A stretch of DNA of 64,000 nucleotides from contig NZ_CP059560.1 of the NCBI RefSeq assembly GCF_017894385.1, forward strand, positions 4,844,501 to 4,908,500, written 5' to 3'. The notes beneath the pieces are model-generated. The model saw nothing but the letters and a program-made list of their open reading frames with translations, was not told the DNA's origin and did no database searches. Below, piece after piece: positions 54,419 through 63,517 of the stretch (positions are counted from its first letter, which is position 1; each line of letters opens with the position of its first letter). This DNA is from Aromatoleum petrolei. Its GTDB lineage: Bacteria; Pseudomonadota; Gammaproteobacteria; Burkholderiales; Rhodocyclaceae. The translations under genes and the position numbers were made by a program.

Positions 54419-55092
54419 CAGGCCTGCGGATCGCCCGGTCCGCCCCTCGCATTGTCGGAACCCGGCGGGTGCAGGCGGTCGGCGATGCCCCTGAGCATCC
54501 CCGAGGCGAGTGCGGCGAGCAGGCCCGCCTCGTTGCGCAGCGTCTGAACGCCGCTTTGCAGCTGCTCGCGGGTGAGCTCTGCGACGGCACGCGTGAGGTC
54601 GGCTCCCGCGTTCGCGACGCGGCCGCCGACCGCGGTGCCGCTGTTGCGCGCGTGCTCGGCTAGTTCGTGGAGAGTGGAGCGCGCGAGTCCGGTTGCGCCA
54701 CGCCCCGCGTCGGCCAGCGTGCGCAGGAAGTTCGATTCCATCGCCCCAAGCTGGTCGAGCGTGCCGCGGATTTCCTGGCGCGAATACTCGCTGCCGCGTC
54801 CGACGGCCTCCTTCACGGCGAGCAGTGTCGCCTGGGCGGCTGCTGCGAGGGCCTCGTCCAGCCCGCGCACCGCTTCGCGGATGGCTTCGGTGCGTTCGCG
54901 GTCGGGGCGCTCGATGCCTTGTTGCGCGCCCCTGAGCACGGCATCGGTGACCTGTTTGAGCGCGTCGGTGTCCAGCTTGCCGTGCGACAGTGCCCCGAGC
55001 GTGATCGTCCGTACACGTTCGGCCACCTTGGCCGGGTCGCCGTCGATCGCGGCACCCACGTCGCGTTCGATGTTTTCGAAGTCCTGGTTCAT
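54418..55092 (-). CDS. Helical DUF6781-like protein coupled to ubiB
   Basis: A 224-residue protein I do not recognise by function. It is almost entirely amphipathic helix with repeated Ala/Glu/Arg patterns (TITLGALSHGKLDTDALKQV and AIREAVRGLDEALAAAAQA, in parts), a shape reminiscent of phasins or apolipoproteins; such proteins coat lipid or polyhydroxyalkanoate surfaces. No signal peptide. Good ribosome site GGGGAAGG before ATG 55092. It overlaps ubiB (ATGA), implying a shared role, possibly at the membrane. Assignment to DUF6781 is tentative. Confidence 0.6.
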   Translation of the reverse strand: MNQDFENIERDVGAAIDGDPAKVAERVRTITLGALSHGKLDTDALKQVTDAVLRGAQQGIERPDRERTEAIREAVRGLDEALAAAAQATLLAVKEAVGRGSEYSRQEIRGTLDQLGAMESNFLRTLADAGRGATGLARSTLHELAEHARNSGTAVGGRVANAGADLTRAVAELTREQLQSGVQTLRNEAGLLAALASGMLRGIADRLHPPGSDNARGGPGDPQA

Positions 55093-55293
55093 GACCTTCC
55101 CCCGTTCGTACGGCGTCCGGCGGGGCGCCGATGCTGTTGCCACACATTTAAAGTATGGCCTCAGGAAAGGTGGATGGCGATGGAATTTTTGGCGCCATCC
55201 AGTCTGCAAGGGCCAGTTGCCGATCGTGCCCTGCGGTCTGGCTGGCTTACCATTGCGCACTTGACCGCTTTGACCGTCCTCGTGCTCCCTGCC

Positions 55294-56781
55294 ATGTCCG
55301 ATTCCGCTTCGCCCGTCTTCTCTGGCCTCGAACCTGCCCCCGTGTGGGCGCATTTCGCCACGCTGTGCCGTATCCCGCGCGCATCCAAGGCAGAGGGCGC
55401 GCTGCGCGACCTGCTGCGCGAGCGCGCTTTGGCGCACGGACTGGAGGTATCGATCGATCCGGCGGGCAACCTGCTGATCCGCAAGCCCGCGAGTCCGGGC
55501 TGCGAAGGGGCGCCGGGCGTCGTGCTGCAGGCGCATCTGGACATGGTGTGCCAGAAGGCGGCCGAATCGGCGCACGACTTCTCGCGCGACGAGATCCGCG
55601 TGGTTCGGGACGGCGACTGGCTCGCCGCCGCGGAGACCACGCTCGGTGCCGACAACGGCGTCGGCGTGGCGCTAATTCTTGCGGCACTGGAGGACGATTC
55701 GCTCGTGCACGGGCCGCTCGAGGCCTTGCTGACGGTGGATGAGGAAGCCGGAATGGGCGGTGCGCAAGGGCTCGACGCCAATGTGCTGCGAGGTCGGCTG
55801 ATGCTGAACCTGGACACGGAGGAATGGGGAGAGTTCTATATCGGCTGCGCTGGGGGACTGGACGTGAATGTTCGCCGTGAGGGGCGGGCGGAGCAGCCGC
55901 CGGTTGGGACGGAGCAGTGGCAGGTCGAGCTGCACGGCCTGCGCGGCGGGCATTCTGGCGTGGACATCCATGAGGAGCGGGGCAACGCGATCAAGCTCCT
56001 GGTGCGCGTGCTGCGCGATCTGGAGCGCCGCTTCGACCTGCGTCTCGGTGCGGTCGAAGGTGGTTCGGCGCGCAACGCGCTGCCGCGCGATGCGCGCGCG
56101 CGGGTGGCGCTGCGGGCCGGATCCGGCGATGAGTTGGCGCTCGTGCTGGCAGCGTGGCAGGAACGGTTGCGCGAGGAGTTGAAGGGCGTCGATGAGGGCG
56201 TGAGCCTGCGGGCGGTGCCCGTCACGGAGGCCGAACCGGTGATGTCAGCGGCGGACCAGGCGGTGTGGCTCGCGTCGCTCCATGCGGCGCCGCATGGGGT
56301 GCGTCGCCGCAGTCCGAGCGTGCCGGGTGTCGTCGAGACGTCGAACAACCTCGGCATCGTCGCGCTGGAGCCGGATGGCGGTACATCCAGCTTCATGGTG
56401 CGCTCCCTGCTGGACGGTGCGGCAGGCGCGCTCGGCGACGAGATCGTCAGCCTCTTCGCGCTGTCGGGAACGGCGGCCGAGGCATCGGGGCATTACCCGG
56501 GCTGGGCGCCGAAGACCGACTCGCCACTGCTCGCGCTGTGCCGCGAAGTGTATCGGCGCGAGCACGGGGTGGAATCGCGCGTGCAAGTGATCCATGCCGG
56601 GCTCGAATGCGGGCTCATCGCGGCGAAGTACCCCGACATGCAGATCGTTTCCTTCGGCCCCACCATACGCGGCGCCCATGCGCCGGGCGAACGCGTCGAG
56701 ATTGCTTCGGTGGGGCGCGTGTGGCACCTGCTGGGGGCGATTCTCGCGGCGATCGCCGGAGAGCGTGCGGAGGCCGCGTGA
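55294..56781 (+). CDS. pepD: Aminoacyl-histidine dipeptidase PepD
   Basis: A 495-residue M20C metallopeptidase that cleaves Xaa-His dipeptides such as carnosine. Metal-site segments are VVLQAHLDMVCQK, LGADNGVGVAL, VDEEAGMGGAQGL and NLDTEEWGE, with GGHSGVDI in the dimerisation part and HAGLECGLIA near the C-terminus. Length is normal. Start MSDSASPVFS at 55294 is preferred over an ATG at 55180. Its last bases overlap the DUF3820 gene (GTGA). Confidence 0.94.
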   Translation: MSDSASPVFSGLEPAPVWAHFATLCRIPRASKAEGALRDLLRERALAHGLEVSIDPAGNLLIRKPASPGCEGAPGVVLQAHLDMVCQKAAESAHDFSRDEIRVVRDGDWLAAAETTLGADNGVGVALILAALEDDSLVHGPLEALLTVDEEAGMGGAQGLDANVLRGRLMLNLDTEEWGEFYIGCAGGLDVNVRREGRAEQPPVGTEQWQVELHGLRGGHSGVDIHEERGNAIKLLVRVLRDLERRFDLRLGAVEGGSARNALPRDARARVALRAGSGDELALVLAAWQERLREELKGVDEGVSLRAVPVTEAEPVMSAADQAVWLASLHAAPHGVRRRSPSVPGVVETSNNLGIVALEPDGGTSSFMVRSLLDGAAGALGDEIVSLFALSGTAAEASGHYPGWAPKTDSPLLALCREVYRREHGVESRVQVIHAGLECGLIAAKYPDMQIVSFGPTIRGAHAPGERVEIASVGRVWHLLGAILAAIAGERAEAA

Positions 56782-56987
56782 ATCCGGAGAATCTCGAAGC
56801 GCTGGTGAGCACTGCGATGCCGTTCGGTAAGTACAAAGGGCGGCTGATTGCCGATCTACCGGGGCATTACCTGAACTGGTTCGCGCGCGAAGGCTTTCCG
56901 CCGGGCAAGCTGGGACAACTGCTCGCGTTGATGCACGAGCTGGATCACAACGGCTTGTCCGGATTGCTCGCGCCGCTGCGGAAGTGA
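56778..56987 (+). CDS. DUF3820-family small protein
   Basis: A 69-residue protein with the DUF3820 pattern: MPFGKYKGRLIADLPGHYLNW (in part: MPFGKYKGRL) followed by FAREGFPPGKLGQLLALMHEL. Similar proteins are annotated as quorum-sensing-related or helicase-associated, without proof; the family resembles the small domain in exonuclease/helicase C-termini. Start GTG 56778 overlaps the pepD stop; 90 bases separate it from ada. Confidence 0.82.
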   Translation: MNPENLEALVSTAMPFGKYKGRLIADLPGHYLNWFAREGFPPGKLGQLLALMHELDHNGLSGLLAPLRK

Positions 56988-57077
56988 TTGTGGTGTTGTC
57001 GAATTCGAAAGCAAGGACCGGAGTGCGTCCGGGGGTACGCATGTCTACAGTGGGGCTCATCGGATTCTGACGAGGCG

Positions 57078-58157
57078 ATGAACATGTCCAGGCAAATCGA
57101 GGCGCGTGCTGCCGCGACAGCGGCCGATCCGCGCTGGGCGGCGGTGCTGGCACGCGATGCGACGGCTGACGGGGCGTTCTGCTACGCGGTGCGGACCACG
57201 GGCGTGTATTGCCGGCCGTCGTGCGCGGCACGCACCCCGCGGCCGGAGAACGTGGAGTTCTTCGCAACGGGCGAGGAGGCGCTCCGTGCGGGATATCGCG
57301 CGTGCCTGCGCTGCGCACCGGACGGGCCTTCGCTCGCACAGCAGCATGCCGAAGCGGTTTCCGTCTTGTGCCGGCAGATCGAACAGGCGGAGACGCCGCC
57401 GACGCTGGAGGCTCTTGCAGGACTCGCGAACATGAGCGCTTTCCATCTGCACCGCGTCTTCAAGGCGGTCACGGGAACGACCCCGCGCGCCTATGCGAAA
57501 GCCTGCCAAGCGGCAAGGATGCGGGCGAAACTCGACGACGGGGCATCGGTGACCGACGCGCTCTACGCGGCGGGCTACGGTTCGAGCGGGCGCTTCTACG
57601 AAGACTCGGGGCGGACGCTGGGCATGACGGCGAGCAGCTACCGCGCCGGCGGGGCGCGGCAGCAGATCCGTTTCGCGGTCGGCCAGTGCTCGCTGGGGGC
57701 AATCCTCGTAGCCAGCACTGCGCGTGGCGTCTGCGCGATCTTCATCGGCGACGATCCCGACACGCTCGTGCGCGACCTGCAGGACCGCTTCCCGCGCGCC
57801 GAATTGATCGGCGGGGATGCGGATTACGAACGCATCGTGGCGACGGTGGTCGGTTTCGTCGAGGTACCGAAGCTGGGGCTGGACCTGCCGCTGGACGTGC
57901 GCGGCACGGCTTTCCAGATGCGCGTGTGGCAGGCGCTGCAGGAGATCCCGGCGGGTGCGACCGCGAGCTACACGGAGATCGCACGGCGCATCGGCGCACC
58001 CGCGGCAGTGCGTGCGGTCGCCGGCGCATGTGCGGCCAATGCGCTCGCGGTGGCGATTCCCTGCCATCGTGTGGTGCGCAGCGACGGCGGCTTGTCCGGG
58101 TATCGGTGGGGCGTCGAGCGCAAGCGCCTCCTGCTCGCGCGCGAAGCGGCGCAATGA
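57078..58157 (+). CDS. ada: Bifunctional methyltransferase/regulator Ada
   Basis: A 359-residue protein that repairs alkylated DNA and activates its own regulon. The N-terminal zinc site is Cys45, Cys49, Cys76 and Cys79 (YCRPSC and CLRC), the methyl-phosphotriester acceptor region; an AraC-type helix-turn-helix follows (LANMSAFHLHRVFKAVTG), and the C-terminal O6-methylguanine domain has Cys329 in PCHRVV. The layout matches E. coli Ada (Cys38/42/69/72 and Cys321). It overlaps alkA by four bases. Confidence 0.94.
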   Translation: MNMSRQIEARAAATAADPRWAAVLARDATADGAFCYAVRTTGVYCRPSCAARTPRPENVEFFATGEEALRAGYRACLRCAPDGPSLAQQHAEAVSVLCRQIEQAETPPTLEALAGLANMSAFHLHRVFKAVTGTTPRAYAKACQAARMRAKLDDGASVTDALYAAGYGSSGRFYEDSGRTLGMTASSYRAGGARQQIRFAVGQCSLGAILVASTARGVCAIFIGDDPDTLVRDLQDRFPRAELIGGDADYERIVATVVGFVEVPKLGLDLPLDVRGTAFQMRVWQALQEIPAGATASYTEIARRIGAPAAVRAVAGACAANALAVAIPCHRVVRSDGGLSGYRWGVERKRLLLAREAAQ

Positions 58158-59056
58158 CGCGCCAGGCTGCCGTCGCGATCGCGCTCCCTGCCGGGTTCCG
58201 TCCCGGCGACATCCTCGCGTTCCATCGGCGCGACACGCAGGAGCTGGCCGAACGTGTCACCGGGGATTCGCTGTGCAAGGGGTTGTTGTGGGACGGGATC
58301 CCCGCCTGCCTGAACGTGCGATTCGCCGACGGGGTGGCGAGCGCGGAAATCGTGCTCGACGCGGAGCCAGCGCGCGACCTCGAGCCCCGCTTTGGGACGA
58401 TGGTGCGGCGCATGCTGGGGCTGGACCAGACGGTCGAGGCATTCGAGGAACGCTTTCGCGACGATCCGGGCATCGGTTCGCTGATCTCGGCGCAGAAGGG
58501 GCTGCGCGTGCCGGTCACCACAACGCCCTTCGAGGCGCTGAGCTGGGCGGTGACCGGCCAGCAGATCTGCGTTGCGGCCGCCGTGTCGCTGCGGCGACGA
58601 CTGATCGTCGCCGCAGGGATCCGCCACCGCTCGGGGATGTTGTGTTATCCGGACGCGGGAGGTCTCGCGCACCTTGCGGAGGACGATCTGCGCGCCGCGG
58701 GCTTTTCGACCGCGAAGGCGCGCACGCTGCTGACGCTCGCGCGGCGGGTGGGGGTCGGGGAACTGCCGCTCGACGCGTGGGCGGAAACGGCATCCATCGA
58801 GGAGATTCGTTCCCGCCTGCTCGCGGTACGCGGCGTCGGACCGTGGACCGTCGATTACGTGCTGTTACGCGGTTTCGGCTGGCTCGACGGATCCTTGCAC
58901 GGCGATGTTGCTGTACGTCGGGGACTGCAGGCGCTGCAGGGAACGGAGGGCAGGGTGGGCGAAGCCGAGGCCAAGGAGTGGCTCGCCCGCTATGCGCCGT
59001 GGCGCGCGCTAGTGGCGGCACACCTGTGGGCTGCGGGGAAAGCTGCTGCGTATTGA
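58154..59056 (+). CDS. alkA: DNA-3-methyladenine glycosylase II, AlkA-like
   Basis: A 300-residue HhH-GPD glycosylase. The helix-hairpin-helix VRGVGPWTVDYV and the catalytic Asp251 (LHGDVAVRRGL) are clear, and QQICVAAAVSLRRRL supports the fold. An N-terminal AlkA-type domain (residues 1-100) precedes it. It removes alkylated purines and forms an operon with ada (ATGA overlap). Length is normal. Confidence 0.9.
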   Translation: MTRQAAVAIALPAGFRPGDILAFHRRDTQELAERVTGDSLCKGLLWDGIPACLNVRFADGVASAEIVLDAEPARDLEPRFGTMVRRMLGLDQTVEAFEERFRDDPGIGSLISAQKGLRVPVTTTPFEALSWAVTGQQICVAAAVSLRRRLIVAAGIRHRSGMLCYPDAGGLAHLAEDDLRAAGFSTAKARTLLTLARRVGVGELPLDAWAETASIEEIRSRLLAVRGVGPWTVDYVLLRGFGWLDGSLHGDVAVRRGLQALQGTEGRVGEAEAKEWLARYAPWRALVAAHLWAAGKAAAY

Positions 59057-59165
59057 CGGGCCTGTGCCCGTGGATTTATTTGTACGATTACGCCGACATG
59101 ATCACGTACCTCAACATGAAGGATTTCGCGATGCGCGAGCGCGACAGGGAGGGAGCCCGCGGCCG

Positions 59166-60287
59166 ATGACGGAACCGGCATTCATCGACATCGACGGCCG
59201 GCAGGTGCGCCTGCGGGGCGACTGGACGCTTGCGAACCACGCCGCGCTCGCGGCCGATGTCGCACGCCTGCGCCCCGGGATCGCCGATGCCGTCGTGGTC
59301 GATCTCGGCGACGTCGGCGAACTCGATACCGCCGGTGTCAGCCTCATGCACGACCTGCTGGGCAAGGATCGGCTCGCCGCGCTGGCCGCGGACGGGAGCC
59401 CGCTGCCGCCCGAACGCCGTGCCCTGCTGCAGGCGGTGGTCGGCGTGATCGATGCTGCCGCACCCGCGCCAGGCGTCGCAGGCTACGCCTTCGGCGACAT
59501 AATGGAGCGCGCGGGCATCGGCATGCTTGCGTTCTGGCGCCACGTGATCGACATCGCCGGCTTCATCGGCATCACGCTGGAGACCTCGTTCCATGTGATG
59601 CTGCGCCCGCGGCGCTGGCGCATCACCTCGCTCGCCGCGAACCTCGAACGCACGGGCCTCGACGCCGTGCCCATCGTCGCGCTGCTGACCTTCCTTGTCG
59701 GCGCGGTGGTCGCCTTCCTCGGCGCCACGGTGCTGGCCGATTTCGGCGCCAGCATCTTCGCCGTCGACCTCGTCGCGTTCTCCTTCCTGCGCGAGTTCGG
59801 GCCGATGCTCACCGCGATCATCGTCGCCGGCCGCACGGCAAGCGCCTTCACGGCGCAGATCGGTTCGATGCGCGCGAACGAGGAGATCGACGCGATCCGC
59901 GTGGGCGGCTTGAGCCCCGTCGAGCTGCTCGTCGTGCCGCGCGTCGCCGCGCTGCTGCTCGCCCTGCCGATGCTCAGCTTCATCGCGATGATCTCGGGCA
60001 TTGTCGGCGGCATGCTGGTGTGCGCGATGACGCTAGAGATCTCGCCTACGATGTTCCTGTCCGTGCTGGAAAGCCACGTCGGGCTCCGGCACTTCATCAT
60101 CGGCATCGCCAAGGCACCGATCTTCGCCTTCCTGATCGCGGTCATCGGCTGCCTGGAAGGCTTCAGGGTCGAGGGCAGCGCGCAGTCCGTCGGCGAGCAC
60201 ACGACCTCGGCCGTCGTGCAGTCCATCTTCATTGTGATCGTCGTCGATGCGGTGGCGGCGCTCTTCTGCATGGAGATGGGCTGGTGA
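59166..60287 (+). CDS. mlaE: STAS-MlaE permease, lipid-transport operon 2
   Basis: A 373-residue permease with the same layout as the first operon copy: STAS-like N-domain (about residues 8-95, VRLRGDWTLANHAAL, VDLGDVGELDTAGVSL) fused to an MlaE domain with FLREFGPMLTAIIVAGR and ANEEIDAIRVGGL. It is a paralogue rather than a recent copy, since the two sequences differ widely outside motifs. Start ATG 59166 is chosen because the longer frame upstream is not conserved-looking. It overlaps the ATPase gene (GTGA). Confidence 0.9.
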   Translation: MTEPAFIDIDGRQVRLRGDWTLANHAALAADVARLRPGIADAVVVDLGDVGELDTAGVSLMHDLLGKDRLAALAADGSPLPPERRALLQAVVGVIDAAAPAPGVAGYAFGDIMERAGIGMLAFWRHVIDIAGFIGITLETSFHVMLRPRRWRITSLAANLERTGLDAVPIVALLTFLVGAVVAFLGATVLADFGASIFAVDLVAFSFLREFGPMLTAIIVAGRTASAFTAQIGSMRANEEIDAIRVGGLSPVELLVVPRVAALLLALPMLSFIAMISGIVGGMLVCAMTLEISPTMFLSVLESHVGLRHFIIGIAKAPIFAFLIAVIGCLEGFRVEGSAQSVGEHTTSAVVQSIFIVIVVDAVAALFCMEMGW

Positions 60288-61093
60288 CCAACATTATCGA
60301 AGTGCGCGGCGTTCGCAACCAGTTCGGCCGTCAGGTGGTGCACGATGGCCTGGACCTCGACGTGCGGCGCGGCGAGATCCTGAGCGTGGTGGGCGGCTCG
60401 GGTACCGGCAAGTCCGTCCTGCTGCGCACCATCGTCGGCCTCAACCGCCCGGCGGCCGGTCGCGTCAGCGTGTTCGGCGAGGATCTGCTCGCCCTGCCTG
60501 CGCTGCGGCGGGCCGCCATCGAGCGGCGCTTCGGCGTGCTGTTCCAGAAAGGGGCACTGTTTTCCTCGCTGACTGTGGCGGAAAATGTCGCCCTGCCGCT
60601 GATCGAGCATGCCGGGCTCAAAGCCGCGGACGCCGCCCGGCTCGCCGCGCTGAAGATCGCGCTCGCGGGCCTGCCCGCCAACGCAGGCGAGAAGTATCCG
60701 GCAGACCTCTCCGGCGGCATGATCAAGCGCGCGGCCCTCGCGCGCGCGCTTGCGCTCGACCCCGACATCCTGTTTCTGGACGAGCCGACCGCAGGGCTGG
60801 ACCCGATCGGCGCGGCCGCGTTCGACGCGCTCATCCTGACCCTGCGTGATGCGCTCGGCCTCACCGTCTTCATGGTCACGCACGATCTCGACACCATCTA
60901 CACCATCACCGACCGCGTTGCCGTGCTCGCGCAAAAGCGTGTGCTCGTGAACGAGCGTCTCGACGTCGTCGTGGACGTCGACGACGCCTGGATCCGGGAA
61001 TACTTCCACGGTCCGCGCGGACGTGCCGCGGCGCAGGCGGTTTCTTCTGCGCACGGTGTGTCGCACAAACTTTCCCATGGGGGGCAGAGCTGA
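60284..61093 (+). CDS. mlaF: MlaF-type ABC ATPase, operon 2
   Basis: A 269-residue ATPase: Walker A GGSGTGKSV at residues 37-45, signature LSGGMIKRAALARAL near 142, Walker B ILFLDEPTAGLDPI near 160. The signature Met again marks the MCE-transporter group. The C-terminal tail (residues 245-269) is longer and low-complexity compared with the operon 1 copy. Start GTG 60284 overlaps the permease stop. Confidence 0.91.
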   Translation: MTNIIEVRGVRNQFGRQVVHDGLDLDVRRGEILSVVGGSGTGKSVLLRTIVGLNRPAAGRVSVFGEDLLALPALRRAAIERRFGVLFQKGALFSSLTVAENVALPLIEHAGLKAADAARLAALKIALAGLPANAGEKYPADLSGGMIKRAALARALALDPDILFLDEPTAGLDPIGAAAFDALILTLRDALGLTVFMVTHDLDTIYTITDRVAVLAQKRVLVNERLDVVVDVDDAWIREYFHGPRGRAAAQAVSSAHGVSHKLSHGGQS

Positions 61094-62035
61094 ATGGAAA
61101 CACGCGCCCATCACATATTGATCGGATTCTTCACCCTGCTGGTGGTCGGCGCGGCGCTGATGTTCGCGCTGTGGCTCGGCAAGGCCGACAGCGATAAGCA
61201 GTTCCGCACCTACGACGTGGTCTTCCAGGAGGCGGTCACGGGCCTCTCCAAGGGTAGCACGGTCGAGTTCAACGGCATCAAGATCGGCGACGTGTTCAGT
61301 CTGCGGCTCGATCCGCAGGATCCGCGCCGAGTGTTCGCGCGCGTGCGTGTCGATGCCGAGGCCCCGGTGCGCAGCGACACTCGTGCGCGCCTGGTGCCTG
61401 CCGGGATCACCGGCATCTCGGTCATCCGCCTGAGCAGCGGCGACGATCCGGCGAGCAAGCCGCTGGAGGGTGAAGCCGGGCAGGTCCCGGAGATCGTCGC
61501 CACGCCGTCGCCGCTCAGCAAGCTGCTGGCCGACGGCGAGGATGCCATGCTCAACGCGAATCAGGTGCTGCTGCAGGTGCGCGAGCTCTTTTCCGCACAG
61601 AACGTCGAGAGCGTCGGCCGCATGCTGCAGAGCCTGGAGCAGGCGACCGGGGCGATCGCCGCCCAGCGCGAAGACCTCGGCCGTGCGCTGAAGGAACTAG
61701 CCGGGGCCAGCGAGCAGGCGAATACGACGCTGGCCGAAGCGGCGAAGCTGGCCAAGGCGACCAACCGGCTCGTCGATGAGCGTGGCGTGCAGACGCTGCA
61801 GAGCGCGCAGAATGCGATGGCCGCCTTCGAGCGCGCGATGCAGAACGTCGACGCGCTGCTCGCCGAAAACCGCGCCCAGTTCGCCTCCGGTGTACGGGGC
61901 GCGGCGGAACTGGGGCCCGCACTCACCGAACTGCAGGACACCCTCGTGTCGGTGCGGACGATCGCCCGGCAGCTCGAAAACCGTCCCGCGGACTACCTGC
62001 TGGGCAATGAGACGATGAAGGAGTTCAAGCCATGA
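61094..62035 (+). CDS. mlaD: MlaD/MCE substrate-binding protein, operon 2
   Basis: A 313-residue MCE protein: an N-terminal membrane helix (about residues 9-27), an MCE domain (about 38-118; VVFQEAVTGLSKGSTVEF and AGITGISVIRLSSG) and a long helical tail. It follows the ATPase stop directly and overlaps the lipoprotein start by four bases (ATGA). Partner of operon 2; the length and order match operon 1. Confidence 0.9.
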   Translation: METRAHHILIGFFTLLVVGAALMFALWLGKADSDKQFRTYDVVFQEAVTGLSKGSTVEFNGIKIGDVFSLRLDPQDPRRVFARVRVDAEAPVRSDTRARLVPAGITGISVIRLSSGDDPASKPLEGEAGQVPEIVATPSPLSKLLADGEDAMLNANQVLLQVRELFSAQNVESVGRMLQSLEQATGAIAAQREDLGRALKELAGASEQANTTLAEAAKLAKATNRLVDERGVQTLQSAQNAMAAFERAMQNVDALLAENRAQFASGVRGAAELGPALTELQDTLVSVRTIARQLENRPADYLLGNETMKEFKP

Positions 62036-62685
62036 CCACCGATTGCCGGAGCGCCCGGCGCGGTGGGAGCGGGATGCGCCGCGCGGCCTGGCTGGCCGCA
62101 ACGCTACTTCTCGGCGCGTGTTCCGTGCTGCCGAAGGCGGAGCCGGTCGACACCTTCCTCCTTCCCTTCGCCCCGGCGCCTGCCGCCGTGACCGCCACGC
62201 CGCTTCCCGTTTCATTGCGCGTGGCCAAACCCGCCAGCGGTGTGCATCTTGCCGGACAGCGCATCGTCGTCATTCCTCAGGACAACCAGGTGAGCGTGTA
62301 CCAGGGCGCGAGTTGGAGCGAACCCGCACCGGTGCTGATGCGCGATCGGCTGATCGACGCCCTGCGTGCGGATGGCCGGATCGCCGCGTTGAGCAGCGAC
62401 GAAGCCCGGCTGCAGGCGGATTACGAAATCGTCAGCGACCTGCGCGCCTTCCAGAGCGAATACCGCGGAGGGGTTCCAGAGGCGGTCGTGCGGCTTGATG
62501 CGCGCCTGGTGGAGCGCGAAAGCAGGCGCATTCTCGCGAGCCGGACCTTCACGTCAGGCGAGCGCGCAACGGCTAGCGATGTCCCGGCCGTCGTGAATGC
62601 ACTGGGGGTGGCGTCGACGCGCCTCGCGACTGAAGTCGCAACCTGGGCGGTGGACGAAATCCGGCAGACCCCGCTGCGGCAGTGA
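62032..62685 (+). CDS. ABC transport auxiliary lipoprotein (PqiC-like), operon 2
   Basis: A 217-residue lipoprotein with lipobox LLGAC (LLLGACSVL, Cys near residue 27) and a PqiC/YmbA-like body (VPAVVNALGVASTRLATEVATW in parts near the end). Signal peptide preceded by a charged n-region; the gene starts within the mlaD stop. It is the operon 2 counterpart of the lipoprotein at 31069. Confidence 0.83.
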   Translation: MTTDCRSARRGGSGMRRAAWLAATLLLGACSVLPKAEPVDTFLLPFAPAPAAVTATPLPVSLRVAKPASGVHLAGQRIVVIPQDNQVSVYQGASWSEPAPVLMRDRLIDALRADGRIAALSSDEARLQADYEIVSDLRAFQSEYRGGVPEAVVRLDARLVERESRRILASRTFTSGERATASDVPAVVNALGVASTRLATEVATWAVDEIRQTPLRQ

Positions 62686-62686
62686 C

Positions 62687-62707
62687 GCCGCCCGCCCTGG
62701 GGGCGGC
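62687..62707. terminator. Hairpin after the second lipid-transport operon
   Basis: GCCGCCC (62687-62693), GCCCTGG, GGGCGGC (62701-62707), starting right at the lipoprotein stop in the 46-base gap before the convergent MarR gene. No T-tract, so weak. Confidence 0.4.
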
Positions 62708-62731
62708 AAGCTCGGGCGGCTGGGTGGGGCA

Positions 62732-63187
62732 CTACTTTCGGTGCGACTCCTGCCACTTGTCCAGCGAAACCAGCACCCTGTCGAGCAGGATGTGCAGGTG
62801 CTCCCAGTCCTCCCTGCTGAGATCCGCGAACATCTCGCGTTCGAGCCCGCGACCGATCTCTTCACCATCGCGCCAGACCTGCATGCCAAGCTCGGTCAGC
62901 GCGAGGTGCTGTTGACGGTTGTCATTGACGTTGGGGCTGCGCGTGATGAGGCCGCCGTCCTCGAGAAACGCGATGTTCTTCGACAACAGGGTCTTGTCGA
63001 GGACCAGCATGTTGCCGAGATCCTTCGCGGTGATGCCGGGGTGGTCGTGCACGAGACGCAGAACGCGCAGCTCGCGGACGCCAAGGCCGAAGGCCTTTTT
63101 GAAGTACGTATTGCCCGCCTTGATCGAGATGGTCTTGATCAGGTCGAGCTTGTAGGTGAGATAGGGCGCGTTGGTGTCGTTCATCAT
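62732..63187 (-). CDS. MarR-family regulator
   Basis: A 151-residue MarR-type regulator: helix-turn-helix about residues 30-95 (LRLVHDHPGITAKDLGNMLV and LLSKNIAFLEDGGLITRSP, in parts). It is convergent with the lipoprotein gene. Start: two consecutive Met codons at 63187 and 63184; upstream frame is not conserved-looking. Target genes are not evident in the window. Confidence 0.82.
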   Translation of the reverse strand: MMNDTNAPYLTYKLDLIKTISIKAGNTYFKKAFGLGVRELRVLRLVHDHPGITAKDLGNMLVLDKTLLSKNIAFLEDGGLITRSPNVNDNRQQHLALTELGMQVWRDGEEIGRGLEREMFADLSREDWEHLHILLDRVLVSLDKWQESHRK

Positions 63188-63238
63188 GATGCGTTGCCGG
63201 CACGATGTCGCCCGGAATGCTCCGTTGGCGTGAAAAAA

Positions 63239-63266
63239 GGGCAACTCCATTATGACGGAGTTGCCC
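63239..63266 (-). terminator. Rho-independent terminator for the recJ transcript
   Basis: GGGCAACTCC (63239-63248), 8-base loop, GGAGTTGCCC (63257-63266). On the minus strand six Ts follow (As at 63233-63238). It lies 52 bases upstream of the MarR start, so it separates recJ transcription from marR. The 251 bases between this hairpin and the recJ stop contain no gene I can support. Confidence 0.88.
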
Positions 63267-63517
63267 CGGCCGGAACAGCGCGAGCCGTGATTGGCAGGAC
63301 TCGGCGTAGGAAAGATTCCGCAAGTGCGACCCAATATGCGCCCCCGATCGGCAGGTTGCGGTTGTGGAAGGCATATCGGGGGGCACCATCGGCGACTCGG
63401 CGTCGCCGGTGAGGAATACGCCGACCGATACGACCGCGGAATCGAGCGGGGCGAGCGGCGTGCCGGGACGAAACGCGAGGGGTGAGCTGGCGCCGGAGCG
63501 GGCGCCGCAAAGTCGGC

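Noticed and set aside
63267..63517. A possible small gene between the terminator and recJ
   Set aside because: Open frames there are Arg-rich and lack ribosome sites or family resemblance.
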